A stretch of DNA of 49,102 nt from Bacillota bacterium (GTDB taxonomy: Bacteria > Bacillota > Sulfobacillia > Sulfobacillales > Sulfobacillaceae). The DNA is taken from contig JAJZXX010000154.1 of the NCBI GenBank assembly GCA_021806205.1, forward strand, positions 1-49,102, given 5' to 3'. Shown in pieces: positions 1 through 8,558 of this stretch. Within the stretch, counting starts at the first letter, position 1. The number at the start of each line of letters is the position of its first letter. The position numbers and the translations under genes are program-made. The notes under the pieces are model-generated. The model did no database searches. It had not been told where the DNA came from and was given only the letters and a program-made list of their open reading frames with translations.

Positions 1-131
1 TTTGTGGTCGGTGCGTCGCGCCGTGAGTGTTGACCCGTTCCCATCCCGCACACGGTCGTCCCCCTCGCGCACGCTGACACTACTGGTCCCGTCGGGGACT
101 GGGATCATCAGGCCGTGCCGACCCATTTTTG

Positions 132-155
132 ATACCCTCGCGTGAGCGGGGGTAT
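132..155. promoter_or_regulatory. 10-bp inverted repeat upstream of the HMG-CoA reductase-like gene
   Basis: ATACCCTCGC and GCGGGGGTAT form a ten-pair stem (one G-T wobble) around a GTGA loop, about 30 bp before the start codon. No T-run follows on either strand, so it does not look like a terminator. It could be an operator or a 5' leader hairpin. Bases 1-131 show no convincing gene. Confidence 0.4.
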
Positions 156-184
156 TTACGCAACATGAGGAGGATTGGCGCTGG

Positions 185-1462
185 ATGTCGGATGAACGCT
201 GGTCTCATCGTAATCATGACGAAGCCATCAAAAATCGGCAGCATGTGTTGCGCGGCTTGCCGCAGTGGCGGGCACAGGACGACAGGATATTTAACTGGCA
301 CGTTGACCCAAACCAGCTTTCGTCGTATTTGGAGTCCTTGACCGGACAGATGGTGATGCCGGTCTCTGTCGTCGGACCTTTTGGGATCGATATGGGTGAA
401 TACCAGTGGATCGACGGAACCCTGACCGAGATGTCTCGGCAGAAGGACGAGGTGTATATTCCTCTGGCTCATACCGAAGGGGGATTGTCCATGTCGATGC
501 AGCGCGGTATCCATGCTCTCAACCGATCGGGGGGTATCAAAACATACGTATTGAACGATATGATGACCCGGGATTCCTCCTTCGTTTTTGACTCCGGGGA
601 GGATTCTAAGGCTTTTTTGGACTGGATACTTAAAGAGCGCCAAGACCTCATCAATTGGCTGAATGACCCCTCCCACCCCGATAAACAGCTTAAACCGGGC
701 CAACGCATCGCGGACGTTTCACGGCATGCCGTTTTATTAGCTGTCGATACCCAGTTGGTGGGTTCCGTATGCCATTTGTTGTATCGGTTTTTTACTGAAG
801 AAGCATGTGGACCCAATATGATTACGCGAAATGCTTACGCGTTAAACCATGAAATCGTTCGGCGGATCGACCGCCATTCTTGGGGACTTTTAAACATTTT
901 CCTGGAAGCAAATATGGGCGGGGATAAAAAGCCTAGCCACGAACATTACAATGGTGGGCATGGGAAAACGGTGATGGCCGTTGGCACACTCTCGCACCAG
1001 CATCTACGGCGCTATCTCAATACGACGGTACAAGAAATTAAGCGGCTGGAATGGACAGGCTTACATGGATCTAATGCGAGCGGGATGCAATCATTTGCGT
1101 TTACGCCGGCTTCGGCTGTTGCAGCTGTTTTTCTTGCGACAGGCCAGGACTTGGGGATGGTGGCCACATCCAGCATGGCTCATGCGACCATTCAAGAAAC
1201 CCCCGATGGCGCTTCGTTCAGCCTCCAATTAGGTGGAATTGAGGTGGGCACTGTGGGAGGCGGCACTTCATTGCCCCATGCACAAAGCTACTTAAACCTT
1301 CTAAAGTGCCAAGGCCCGGGATCGGCCCAACGCCTTGCGCAAGTTATTGCCGGCGCGGCCCTGGCGCTAGAAGTATCAGCATCGGCATCTATGGCGGGTC
1401 ATGGCAGTGAAAACTTTTTCCGAGCGCATCTTGAACGGGGTGGGCGGCGCGGCTCACACTAA
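185..1462 (+). CDS. Hydroxymethylglutaryl-CoA reductase-like protein
   Basis: The 425-residue product has the layout of HMG-CoA reductase, which interconverts HMG-CoA and mevalonate with NAD(P)H. Visible landmarks are MPVSVVGPFGI (58-68), the Glu-bearing strand AHTEGG (about 95-100), GGDKKPS with the catalytic Lys (245-251), GQDLGMV with the catalytic Asp (320-326), GTVGGGTSLPHAQ (355-367), and a C-terminal GHGSENFFRAH that probably carries the general-acid His. A GAGGAGG ribosome site precedes the ATG. No other mevalonate-pathway gene is in the window, while ispE of the alternative MEP route is present at 20174. Its role could be a second isoprenoid route or mevalonate catabolism. The family call is firm; the direction of the reaction is not. 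Confidence 0.85.
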   Translation: MSDERWSHRNHDEAIKNRQHVLRGLPQWRAQDDRIFNWHVDPNQLSSYLESLTGQMVMPVSVVGPFGIDMGEYQWIDGTLTEMSRQKDEVYIPLAHTEGGLSMSMQRGIHALNRSGGIKTYVLNDMMTRDSSFVFDSGEDSKAFLDWILKERQDLINWLNDPSHPDKQLKPGQRIADVSRHAVLLAVDTQLVGSVCHLLYRFFTEEACGPNMITRNAYALNHEIVRRIDRHSWGLLNIFLEANMGGDKKPSHEHYNGGHGKTVMAVGTLSHQHLRRYLNTTVQEIKRLEWTGLHGSNASGMQSFAFTPASAVAAVFLATGQDLGMVATSSMAHATIQETPDGASFSLQLGGIEVGTVGGGTSLPHAQSYLNLLKCQGPGSAQRLAQVIAGAALALEVSASASMAGHGSENFFRAHLERGGRRGSH

Positions 1463-1578
1463 TTTGTTCCTGAATCCGTGATCAGCGATGAGTCATGCTA
1501 GGTGTGGGCACGGATCTGAGTTCCCACGGGTGCCAGTAGGGGACTTTTCGCCCGTTGATCCGGCTCAACAGGAGGACG

Positions 1579-2199
1579 TCAGCCAGCATCGGCGGGCCGG
1601 TCTTTGGTCCCGGGGATTTGTACCCACCATTCGCCCGGCGTGGCATCGCGCAGGCCGCGCACCGCATTCCGCAGAGTCCACGGTTCGCCATTCAGCGTTT
1701 GCAATCGCAGCGCATTCCATCCAAACCGGACGATGACGTAAGCTTTTTGCGCCACGATCCAGGCGAGCGCCGGCGGTTTGGCATCATGTCGCTCGGCCAA
1801 GACGACATCATCTAGACGCAAACGTAATCGTGTCAAGGATTCTGCGCCATGCGTATCCGTCAGTTCCACGTGTTCCCACCGGCCCGTGCCCAAATTCCAT
1901 TGCGCATGCAGGCGCGCCACGCGGACGCGTGGCGTAACCGCTTGAGGACGGCCACATCTGAGATGTCCGCTAACCCGATTCGCCGTGGTCCGTAACGACC
2001 AATCGTTCCAGGCATAAGCAAAGATTAGGCGCAACAGCGCCTCGGCCGACTGAATGGCCCGCAAGCGGGTAATGGCTCCGTACGTCCATGCGGCATCCTG
2101 CCACCCCTGGGGCAGAAAATGCATCACGACGGCCCATTGGTTGTCTAGTTCCGACGTTTTGGTATCGTTCGCAATCTTGCGTGTCCTCATGTTCGTCAT
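1579..2199 (-). pseudogene. Degenerate IS4-type transposase
   Basis: The 206-codon frame begins like IS4-group transposases (helical N-terminus, then LLRLIFAYAWNDWSLRTTA). After a shortened middle it continues with a DDE-core-like stretch (VELTDTHGAESLTRLRLRL, then LAERH). The segment after SLRTTA is too short for an intact protein and the end is cut by a stop at 1579, with more degenerate sequence down to about 1480. It is read as an internally deleted, C-terminally truncated element. The IS4 assignment is by motif feel only. Confidence 0.6.
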
Positions 2200-2310
2200 C
2201 TCCGTAGGATGGAATGGTCTTCCGTCCTACTTCGCGACCGCGGGGTCAAATTCCTGACGATACTACACTAAAGGCAAAAGTTAGCGCCTATGGGAGCATC
2301 CCCCACTATG

Positions 2311-2665
2311 ATGACGCGTTATGTCATCGATACGGACGTCCTAATTTGGGTGCTGCGCCACGATCCGGAGGCGGTGCGATGGATTGAAACGACCGCGCGC
2401 AATGGCACGCTGGCGTGTTCCGTCTTGACGGTGGCGGAAATTCTGCGACTGATTCGGGATTATGAACTCCCTCGCGCTCGCCGACTTTTTTGAGACGCTG
2501 GACAGTATTCCAGTGACGTATGAGGATGCGATCCACGCCGCGGAGATGATGCGGAATCGGGGGCCCGGATTGGTAAACTGCCACATTGCGGCCGGGGCCA
2601 TTCGGCTCGGAGCTACCGTGATCACCTACAATCGTAAAGATTTTGCACGGACGGGGGCGGTTTAG
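2311..2665 (+). pseudogene. Frameshifted VapC-like PIN-domain toxin
   Basis: Two overlapping frames together make one PIN domain. The first gives YVIDTDVLIW (first acidic residue) and VAEILRLI (second), then hits a stop at 2491-2493. The second, from about 2462, gives the C-terminal half with IAAGAIRLGATVITYNRKDF. Removing one T from the TTTTTT run near 2486-2491 joins them as PRARRLFETLDSIPV. The Asp that normally precedes the IAA helix is Asn here (LVNCHIAA, codon AAC), so a second active-site lesion is present. VapC proteins are Mg-dependent RNases of type II toxin-antitoxin systems. No VapB antitoxin gene is visible upstream, where the transposase remnant abuts. Confidence 0.8.
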
Positions 2666-2699
2666 GCCGACCCGCCATCCAGTCCTGGAGGGCGCTGAC

Positions 2700-2756
2700 A
2701 TGTTCCTTGGTTACGCCCGGGTTTCGACGGCTGATCAGACTCTCGCACTTCAGAGA
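2700..2756 (+). pseudogene. N-terminal stub of a serine resolvase/invertase
   Basis: ATG at 2700 opens MFLGYARVSTADQTLALQR, the catalytic N-terminus of small serine recombinases, with the nucleophile Ser in ARVST. Similarity is lost after about 19 codons, so this is a remnant. It sits among other recombination debris. Confidence 0.75.
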
Positions 2757-3190
2757 AGAGTCTTCTTTGTCCGGATGGGGATTAGATCCGGGTCCAACGC
2801 GAGTCGCCATAAGAAAGCAACCGTTCACTTCTGCACTCCGTACATAAAAGTTAGGAGATCGGCGCTCGCTTCGAGCGCATAAGCTGTTATAATGACCACA
2901 GTGATGTAGGGACGCCCGGGGAATGCCTTTAGCAAGCATTCAAGAGCTCGGGTGGTTTCGTTTCCTAAAATTTAGTCTTGTGGTCATTCTATCTAGCAAA
3001 TGAAGGACAACAGGCAACCATGTCAACGTTTGGGCTTTCAAGAGCGTCATAAACATCACTGTGCAATATTCTCCACGAAGATTGCAATTCCTGTACGGTT
3101 CGTCAAATACAGTTCCACTCCCCAGCCGCGTATCTCTATTGGCAGGACTCATCCGGACACGCGGCGAATCCCTTTACCGGTGATGTATAT
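2757..3190. other. Non-coding stretch with nested inverted repeats
   Basis: No credible gene is seen. A perfect 7-bp hairpin (GCGCTCG-CTT-CGAGCGC, 2862-2878) lies just before an extended -10 box TGTTATAAT (2885-2893). Then AATGACCACA (2891-2900) is mirrored exactly by TGTGGTCATT (2979-2988). Between them CGCCCG/CGGGTG and GAATGC/GCATTC can pair in nested order. This could be a roughly 98-bp insertion with 10-bp terminal repeats or a structured RNA locus; see findings. Confidence 0.4.
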
Positions 3191-3205
3191 CCATGCCCAA
3201 TTTAG

Positions 3206-3475
3206 AGAGCCACATGCCAGGGACGCACGGATCTGGCCTCGGGCCGGTGACAGGCTCGTGTCACGCATTATGATGTGGAGACCGGAAAGCGTCGGGAAAC
3301 AAGCCAGACGTTCTCTACCGAACGGGAGGCGAAAAAGTGGGGCCGAGAGCAAGAAATTCAGTTTCGCGAGAACCCTAATCGGAAGCCAGCCAGCGACCAG
3401 TCGCTGAAGGATTACCTCACGCAGTTAGATTGGAATGAAAGACGCACCCGACCTCTCTGCCAAAACAATAGCTAG
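3206..3475 (+). pseudogene. N-terminal fragment of a tyrosine integrase, with internal stop
   Basis: The frame SGR-stop-QARVTHYDVETGKRR continues into SQTFSTEREAKKWGREQE and SLKDYLTQ. This is the arm-site-binding N-terminus and the start of the core-binding domain of phage/ICE tyrosine integrases. The TGA at 3242-3244 stands where family members usually have Trp (GRWQARV), so a TGG to TGA change is likely. After SLKDYLTQ similarity stops, close to the left end of the next insertion element at about 3479. The catalytic domain is absent. Confidence 0.65.
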
Positions 3476-3478
3476 TTA

Positions 3479-3945
3479 GATCCTGCTGAAAAAGTCCCTG
3501 GCCACCGATCCTTGAAAATCGCATAAAAACAGATATTCCCGGACCAGTTGTCGAATTTGTCCAGTAACGAAACCATCCAAATTCGATGAGGGGGGAATCC
3601 CGATAACCAGGTATTCGCGCTAAGGGGTGCGAGTTCCTGCTTCGGGGATGGCATGCAACAACATGACCACGTACAATTAGACTTTTTGACGGCCGCGATG
3701 CTGGCGGAGGTGTGGACGCTACCAGCCGAACTGGCCGCCGTGGATCAACTGTTGTCGGACCCCACGATTGTCGCTCCCTTGCTGACCAAACTCGAGCCCG
3801 TCCGGGGTCGACCATCTGTGCCCGCGGCCCAAGTGCTCCGGCTGTTATATTTGAAGGACCGCTATCAGCTATCCGACCGCGATCTGATCCAGGAAGTCTC
3901 CGATAGCTTTCACTGGCGGAAGTTTTGCCACTTCGGGGTGGCGGA
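3479..3945 (+). pseudogene. Left end and N-terminus of an IS5/IS1182-type transposase
   Basis: ATCCTGCTGAAAAAGTCCC at about 3480 resembles the terminal inverted repeat of IS1182/IS5-like elements. An ATG at 3653 then opens a transposase N-terminus (DUF772 type) with RPSVPAAQVLRLLYLKDRYQ and SDRDLIQEVSDSFHWRKFCHF. Sequence like the family ends near 3945, leaving under 100 codons and no DDE residues. The element is truncated by a junction to unrelated sequence. Confidence 0.7.
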
Positions 3946-4160
3946 TCCCTGCCGCCTCCGACCACGTTAACGTATTGGCGCCAACGCGGCTGACGGTGAG
4001 CCAGAGACCGCGGCCGGATTCGGTCACCCGGATGATGATCTGGCACTGATCGCTGGCTGAGTGGGAGCGCTCCACCCAGCCGATCGATTCTATCTGCTGC
4101 ATGGCGATGGTCATGGCGGCGAGCAGCCAATCCTGGCGCCGTCAGGAGTGACTCACGCTT
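3945..4160 (-). pseudogene. Unassigned gene fragment joined to the IS remnant
   Basis: On the minus strand a frame closed by an upstream stop reads DWLLAAMTIAMQQIESIGW, then QIIIRVTESGRGLWLTVSRV. It looks protein-like rather than random but I cannot place it in a family. It ends where the IS5-type fragment ends, which suggests a rearrangement junction. Bases 4161-4290 hold nothing I can identify. Confidence 0.3.
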
Positions 4161-4288
4161 CCTCGCGATTGTGTTCTCATAGCCCGTGTCTGGCAAGCGC
4201 CCAACGTGATCGCGTGTCTGGTGAGTCGACTGAGGCAAACGCGCCTAAAGATCAGCAGTTGACCATGTCATAGGTCTCGGCGGAATAT

Positions 4289-4319
4289 TAAAAAAGCGAT
4301 GGGGTCCGTTCCCATCGCT
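4289..4319 (-). terminator. Rho-independent terminator of the ferritin-like gene
   Basis: On the minus strand AGCGATGGG and CCCATCGCT form a nine-pair stem around a 7-nt loop, followed directly by a T-run (complement of the A-run at 4290-4295). It lies just past the stop of the minus-strand gene ending at 4334. Confidence 0.9.
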
Positions 4320-4333
4320 AACCATGGAGCACC

Positions 4334-5257
4334 TTACAGGCAACGCGCCGCCCTAACCAGACGTGTGCGACATAATAGGGCTACAAAGCAGGTATCGCAC
4401 CGCGAGGCTTTTAAGCCCCGAAACTTTGTCGATACGTCCTTTGTCGCCGACTTCACACCCTCACTCGCACCTTGGAAGATTTGTCTCAAGGGTCCTTCGG
4501 GCGTGTCGGTGTCATTGCCCGACAACCCGATTCGCTTGGCCTTATATTCAATTTCTGCCCGCAACTCATCTAAAAACACCCGACCGTCAATACTGAGGCG
4601 CTCCGCATCATCCAACAGGTGATCATACATGTTGTCCATCGTGTTGAGGAGGTCATCCTTCATATTCACCAAGTTTCTCAAACGCTCCGAATCCATCGAG
4701 GGCACAGCCTTTTTAAGATAATGTTCCGCAAATGCCTGATGGCGTGACTCATCGCGAAGAATGCGGCCCGACAGGTTGCCAAACAACGCATCGGGTTGCG
4801 AACGAGCAAATATTTGGTAGAAATTTTTTGCAAACACGTCAGAAATGAGGATGCCCCACACCCAGTCGATCCGATCGCCCTTGCGCAGCCGATTGTGATA
4901 CCGCAACATCGCAGGCATCTGCCGGACGTTCAAGGGGTCTTCCTCAAGTCTCTTATACAGCCGGGTTAGCACTTCAAAGTGCCGGGCCTCATCCATCAAA
5001 AAACTACTCAGGTAAATTTGTGACGTTGTTTCCCCGGCTAACGCCATTTGCGGAAGGACGGTGCTCGCTCCAATCATGGCCGACTGTTCGCCTAGGTACA
5101 CGGGCGTTAGCATGTGGGCCAACGCCCGGGCTTGTTGGTCTTCCATCATCAAGGGCTGCTGCCACTCGACGTCGGATACGGTCCATTGCGCCTTAACCCC
5201 TTTATGAAACAGGCGTATCAAGAGATCCTCTTCAAATTGAGGGAAAATCTTTATCAC
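4334..5257 (-). CDS. Ferritin-like di-iron protein (R2/R2-like oxidase related)
   Basis: The protein (about 307 residues from a GTG at 5257) carries a four-helix di-iron signature: an isolated Glu in YLGEQSAMIGAS, DEARHF (ExxH), an acidic third helix around ISDVFAKNF, and DESRHQAF (ExxH). The N-terminal WTVSDVEWQQP recalls ribonucleotide reductase small subunits and R2-like ligand-binding oxidases. GTG 5257 is preferred because GGAGG lies 8-9 nt upstream; an ATG at 5272 or GTG at 5290 would give longer forms with poor ribosome sites. The tail is unusual, with three Cys (CDTCFVALLC) and several basic residues. A dedicated terminator follows. Likely function is O2-dependent oxidation or metal handling; the substrate is unknown. 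Confidence 0.7.
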   Translation of the reverse strand: MIKIFPQFEEDLLIRLFHKGVKAQWTVSDVEWQQPLMMEDQQARALAHMLTPVYLGEQSAMIGASTVLPQMALAGETTSQIYLSSFLMDEARHFEVLTRLYKRLEEDPLNVRQMPAMLRYHNRLRKGDRIDWVWGILISDVFAKNFYQIFARSQPDALFGNLSGRILRDESRHQAFAEHYLKKAVPSMDSERLRNLVNMKDDLLNTMDNMYDHLLDDAERLSIDGRVFLDELRAEIEYKAKRIGLSGNDTDTPEGPLRQIFQGASEGVKSATKDVSTKFRGLKASRCDTCFVALLCRTRLVRAARCL

Positions 5258-5489
5258 GGACAATTCCTCCATCGTCGACCGAACTAGCACGCTTGCGCCT
5301 ACCGCTCAAAAACACAATATTGGGCAGTCTAACCGCACCATATTAGAATAGATCATGTCACGGAGGGACGCAAACCGCATTTTGATCCGGGTGGGGCATG
5401 AGCGGCGCTGACGACAGGAGCGCCCCGGCGATTCCGGGACACCCCTGGTCGTCCGAAAGTCTGAGGGATCCGGCATGTACGGGAAGGAT

Positions 5490-6116
5490 TCATGAGGTGA
5501 CCAAGACGGTTACGGCGGTCAGTTCATGACCGGCTGGGTTCATCGGAATCACCCAGACGCGAACCGGAGCGCCTACTTTCAGGGTAGACATATCCCCATT
5601 GGGCGCGAAGAAGGCCGTGTGAGAGGTAATTTGGACGACTGCAGGTGCAGGCTGGCCTGGCACGTTAACCGTCATGCGTGATGCGGCCAATTGAGTGATG
5701 GTTCCATTAATCGGTGGGTAATTAACTTCAACGATGTGAGCTTCCAGTCCATTGTCAGCAGTACTTTGGCCGCTAACCGCAACCCGCAAGCCTTCCTTGA
5801 GATAGCTAAATCCAGAGGGACCCGTGGCCTGGGGTTTGCCAGGCGATATGATTCGGGTTTGATCGGTTAATATTACTTGGCGCGACAAATTGGTGAGGTC
5901 GCCTTGGGTATCTTCTAATGTCACTGTCATATGGTCTTGGCTAAGTTTTGTGATTTCTCCGCGGATTGCCACGGAGATGGCAGGCTTGCCCATGACCGTT
6001 TGAGCTAAATTACTGGCAGTGGTGCGGTAGGCATAATGAATGACCACCAACGCGGCAAAAATGGCCACTAACCATCCCGCAGTACGACGCGACAAGCCGA
6101 AACGTCTTTTGTTCAT
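5490..6116 (-). CDS. Membrane-anchored secreted protein with repeated beta domains
   Basis: The 208-residue protein starts at ATG 6116 with GGGAGGG at good spacing; a TTG two codons earlier is less likely. After a basic MNKRRFGLSRR segment there is one hydrophobic helix (about 15-32, GWLVAIFAALVVIHYAY). The rest is predicted extracytoplasmic and rich in beta strands, with two similar blocks (GEITKLSQDHMTVTLED and GTITQLAASRMTVNVPG). This resembles small OB-like DUF5666 repeats, but that assignment is tentative. It is divergent from the decarboxylase-like gene at 6260. Function unknown. Confidence 0.7.
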   Translation of the reverse strand: MNKRRFGLSRRTAGWLVAIFAALVVIHYAYRTTASNLAQTVMGKPAISVAIRGEITKLSQDHMTVTLEDTQGDLTNLSRQVILTDQTRIISPGKPQATGPSGFSYLKEGLRVAVSGQSTADNGLEAHIVEVNYPPINGTITQLAASRMTVNVPGQPAPAVVQITSHTAFFAPNGDMSTLKVGAPVRVWVIPMNPAGHELTAVTVLVTS

Positions 6117-6259
6117 GTCCAATCCCTCCCGCTAGGACATATTCAATGCGCCGGAGATTTAGTCCAAGATGACTACGAAAGACCTCAGAGAGATTCGTCT
6201 CGCACGAAGTCGATTAATCACGCTAAAATGAGTTAAGACATACGGTATGAGGAGGAGTC

Positions 6260-7615
6260 GTGCAGACGCCCGTTCTGGATTTTATGTTTCGCTATGCCGG
6301 CCGCGGGGGTGAGCGGTGGCATACGCCTGGCCACAAGGGAAGTTCGCCTCAACATGGCGGATTTTTAGAGTGGACGTACGACATTACGGAAATTGGTGAG
6401 ATGTTGACAACGCCGAATCCGGTGTCGAACTCCGAAGCGTTAATGGCTGAGACTTTTGGAGCGGACCGAACCTGGTATTCGGTGGGTGGTGCCACCATAC
6501 CGGTTATGGCCGCCATCTTGGCGGCGATTCCCTTTGGATCAGAGGTGTGGGTGGATCGGGCTATCCATCGGTCGGTATTGGGGGCACTTGTTATTGGAGG
6601 CTATCGTGTCCACTGGCTTTATCCAGACTGGCTTCGGGCCGGGTTGGCACTTCCCCTGACGGAATTTCCGGCCACCATGACCGGTGCGTCCGGGCTGGTG
6701 GTGACGCGTCCGACCTATGATGGTCTGGCAAGCAACCTGTCCCGGACCATTCAAACGGCCCATGACCAGAACCTGACGGTGGTGGTGGACGAAGCGCATG
6801 GCAGTCATTGGCGGCGCTCCGCCTATCCTCCGTCAGCTTTGGCGCTGGGAGCCGACATGGTGGCGCACGGGGTGCATAAGAGCGAGGCGACACTAACGCA
6901 GACCGGCTTGCTCCATCTCCAGGGCGCCCGGGTATCCCGAAGCGAAGTGGATCGATGGTTTAGGGTCTTACAAACCTCTAGTCCTTCGTACTTGCTTTTG
7001 GCTTCGCTTGACCGGCTACAATGGGAAAGACACCAAGCTGGTGCGAATCAAGCTTGGGAACAGCTGGCCGAGCAAGCCAGACAGTTGTGGACGTACTTGG
7101 AATCCCATGGTGTGGCGGTATTGCAAAGCTGGGCGGAGCACCAGGGATTGATGGTCGACCCGAGTCGTTTGACCCTTATGGGCCCGGGCCGACGCCTAGG
7201 CCAGGTGCTAGCACGGGGGGGTGCCCTAGAAAAGTCGACAGTCGGCAGTGTGACCCTCTTTTTAGCACCCGGCCAATCTTTGGATCGTGTATACGAGTTG
7301 GCCGACGATTTGGGAGTGGTGGCGGGCCAGGTGGATTTCTCGCTCATGCCTTATCCCAGGCTTGGGGCTTTCCTGGATATCCGTCAAGCCTGGAACACAC
7401 CAGGACAGTGGGTCGCACTCGACCAAGCCGCCAATCGGGTGCTGAAGGATGGATTGACGCCTTACCCGCCGGGCATTCCGTTAGCGATGCCGGGCGAGAT
7501 GCTGACCCAAGAGGCTACGGATTGGCTGTTGGAGTGGTTAGGGAGTGAATGTGGCATAGTTGAAGGGGTAAAGGATGAAGGGGGGCGGCATTGTGTATGG
7601 GTAATAAACGACTAG
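6260..7615 (+). CDS. yaaO: Orn/Lys/Arg decarboxylase family protein (YaaO-like)
   Basis: This 451-residue fold-type I PLP enzyme opens with RWHTPGHKG, the hallmark of the family. DEAHGSHW holds the Asp that contacts the PLP ring nitrogen, and HGVHKSEATLTQTGLLH holds the Schiff-base Lys. Bacillus YaaO-type proteins are short relatives of amino-acid decarboxylases; their substrate is not settled. GTG at 6260 follows GAGGAGG. It overlaps tmk by 19 bp, the same gene order as yaaO-tmk in B. subtilis. Confidence 0.85.
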   Translation: MQTPVLDFMFRYAGRGGERWHTPGHKGSSPQHGGFLEWTYDITEIGEMLTTPNPVSNSEALMAETFGADRTWYSVGGATIPVMAAILAAIPFGSEVWVDRAIHRSVLGALVIGGYRVHWLYPDWLRAGLALPLTEFPATMTGASGLVVTRPTYDGLASNLSRTIQTAHDQNLTVVVDEAHGSHWRRSAYPPSALALGADMVAHGVHKSEATLTQTGLLHLQGARVSRSEVDRWFRVLQTSSPSYLLLASLDRLQWERHQAGANQAWEQLAEQARQLWTYLESHGVAVLQSWAEHQGLMVDPSRLTLMGPGRRLGQVLARGGALEKSTVGSVTLFLAPGQSLDRVYELADDLGVVAGQVDFSLMPYPRLGAFLDIRQAWNTPGQWVALDQAANRVLKDGLTPYPPGIPLAMPGEMLTQEATDWLLEWLGSECGIVEGVKDEGGRHCVWVIND

Positions 7616-8232
7616 ATGACGGCCTCTTGATTTCTTTGGAAGGGGTAGAAGCCGTAGGCAAGACCACTCAACTTTGGCGCTTGAAGAGGCGGATTGAAGC
7701 CTTGGGTCAAGAGGTTTTGGCGGTCCGAGAGCCGGGTGGAACGGCTTTTGGGGAGACCTTGCGGGATTTGATTTTACATCGAGTGCAAGCGGAAAGTGGA
7801 TTGGCCGAATTTCTGGTATTTGCGGCGGCTCGCGCGGAACTCATGGCTACCGTGATACAGCCTGCCCTAAATCGGGGGGCTACCGTTCTCATGGACCGGT
7901 TTGTTGATTCTAGCCTGGCCTATCAGGCCTTTGGTCGTGGCCTGTCCACGGCGGTTGTTGATCAAATCAATCAGCTAGTGATCGAAAATAGGATGCCGGA
8001 TCTGACGATATGGCTCAAAGGAGAACCCTTTGCCATCGAAGAGAAGGATCAGCTCGAACGACGTGACGCTGCCTATTTTAAACGAGTTGAAGAAGGGTAT
8101 CAGTGGTTGTACCAGCAAAATCCCACACGCTGGTTAGTAGTCGACTGTAGGCAAGACCCTGATATAATTTTTGACACTCTCATGTCGCGCATTTATCGTT
8201 TTTTTAAGAAAAACACAAGGGGGGACGATTAA
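7597..8232 (+). CDS. tmk: Thymidylate kinase
   Basis: Phosphorylates dTMP to dTDP with ATP, a step of DNA precursor synthesis. The 211-residue protein shows the P-loop GVEAVGKTTQ, the REPGGT motif that binds the nucleotide, and MDRFVDSSLAYQ for the DR(Y/F) motif. The ATG at 7597 lies about 11 nt after an AAGGGGGG ribosome site; a TTG at 7591 is an alternative. It overlaps the upstream decarboxylase-like gene and its TAA shares a base with the ATG of the next gene (TAATG), indicating coupling. Confidence 0.95.
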   Translation: MGNKRLDDGLLISLEGVEAVGKTTQLWRLKRRIEALGQEVLAVREPGGTAFGETLRDLILHRVQAESGLAEFLVFAAARAELMATVIQPALNRGATVLMDRFVDSSLAYQAFGRGLSTAVVDQINQLVIENRMPDLTIWLKGEPFAIEEKDQLERRDAAYFKRVEEGYQWLYQQNPTRWLVVDCRQDPDIIFDTLMSRIYRFFKKNTRGDD

Positions 8233-8558
8233 TGAAGCTCATTGTCGCCATTTTGCAGGACAAAGACGCCGGGCGGGCCGTCACGGAAATTAATCGGCGA
8301 GGCTTTCGTGCCACCAAGTTGGCCAGCACCGGAGGCTTTCTGCGGGAAGGCAACACAACCATTTTGGTCGGCGTCGAGGAGCACGACGTGGAGCAGATTT
8401 TATCGGTTTTGCGCAGGACGAGTTGCATACGGCACGAGACCCTCACGCCGCAGACGCCCAGTCACAGCGGTGAACCTTATGTCCCCTTTCCCGTCGAAGT
8501 GACGGTGGGAGGAGCAACGGTCTTTGTCGTGGACGTTGATCGCTATGAGAAATTCTGA
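8232..8558 (+). CDS. darA: Cyclic-di-AMP receptor, PII-like (DarA/PstA, YaaQ)
   Basis: The 108-residue protein matches YaaQ/DarA: MKLIVAILQDKDA, TEINRRGFRATKLASTGGFL and REGNTTILVGVE are family signatures, with FPVEVTVGGATVFVVDVDRYE closing the domain. DarA forms PII-like trimers that bind c-di-AMP, which signals osmotic and wall status in Bacillota. It overlaps tmk by one base and holB by 14 bp. The tmk-yaaQ-holB arrangement is conserved, although yaaR, found between them in B. subtilis, is absent. Confidence 0.92.
   Translation: MKLIVAILQDKDAGRAVTEINRRGFRATKLASTGGFLREGNTTILVGVEEHDVEQILSVLRRTSCIRHETLTPQTPSHSGEPYVPFPVEVTVGGATVFVVDVDRYEKF

Noticed and set aside
80-703. Long minus-strand frame opposite the HMG-CoA reductase-like gene
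   Set aside because: It is antisense to a clearly coding gene, has no ribosome site and reads as low-quality protein.
3417-4238. 273-codon minus-strand frame in the mobile-element graveyard
   Set aside because: Very rich in Arg, Pro and His and running antisense through the IS5-type remnant; typical of a GC-rich shadow frame.
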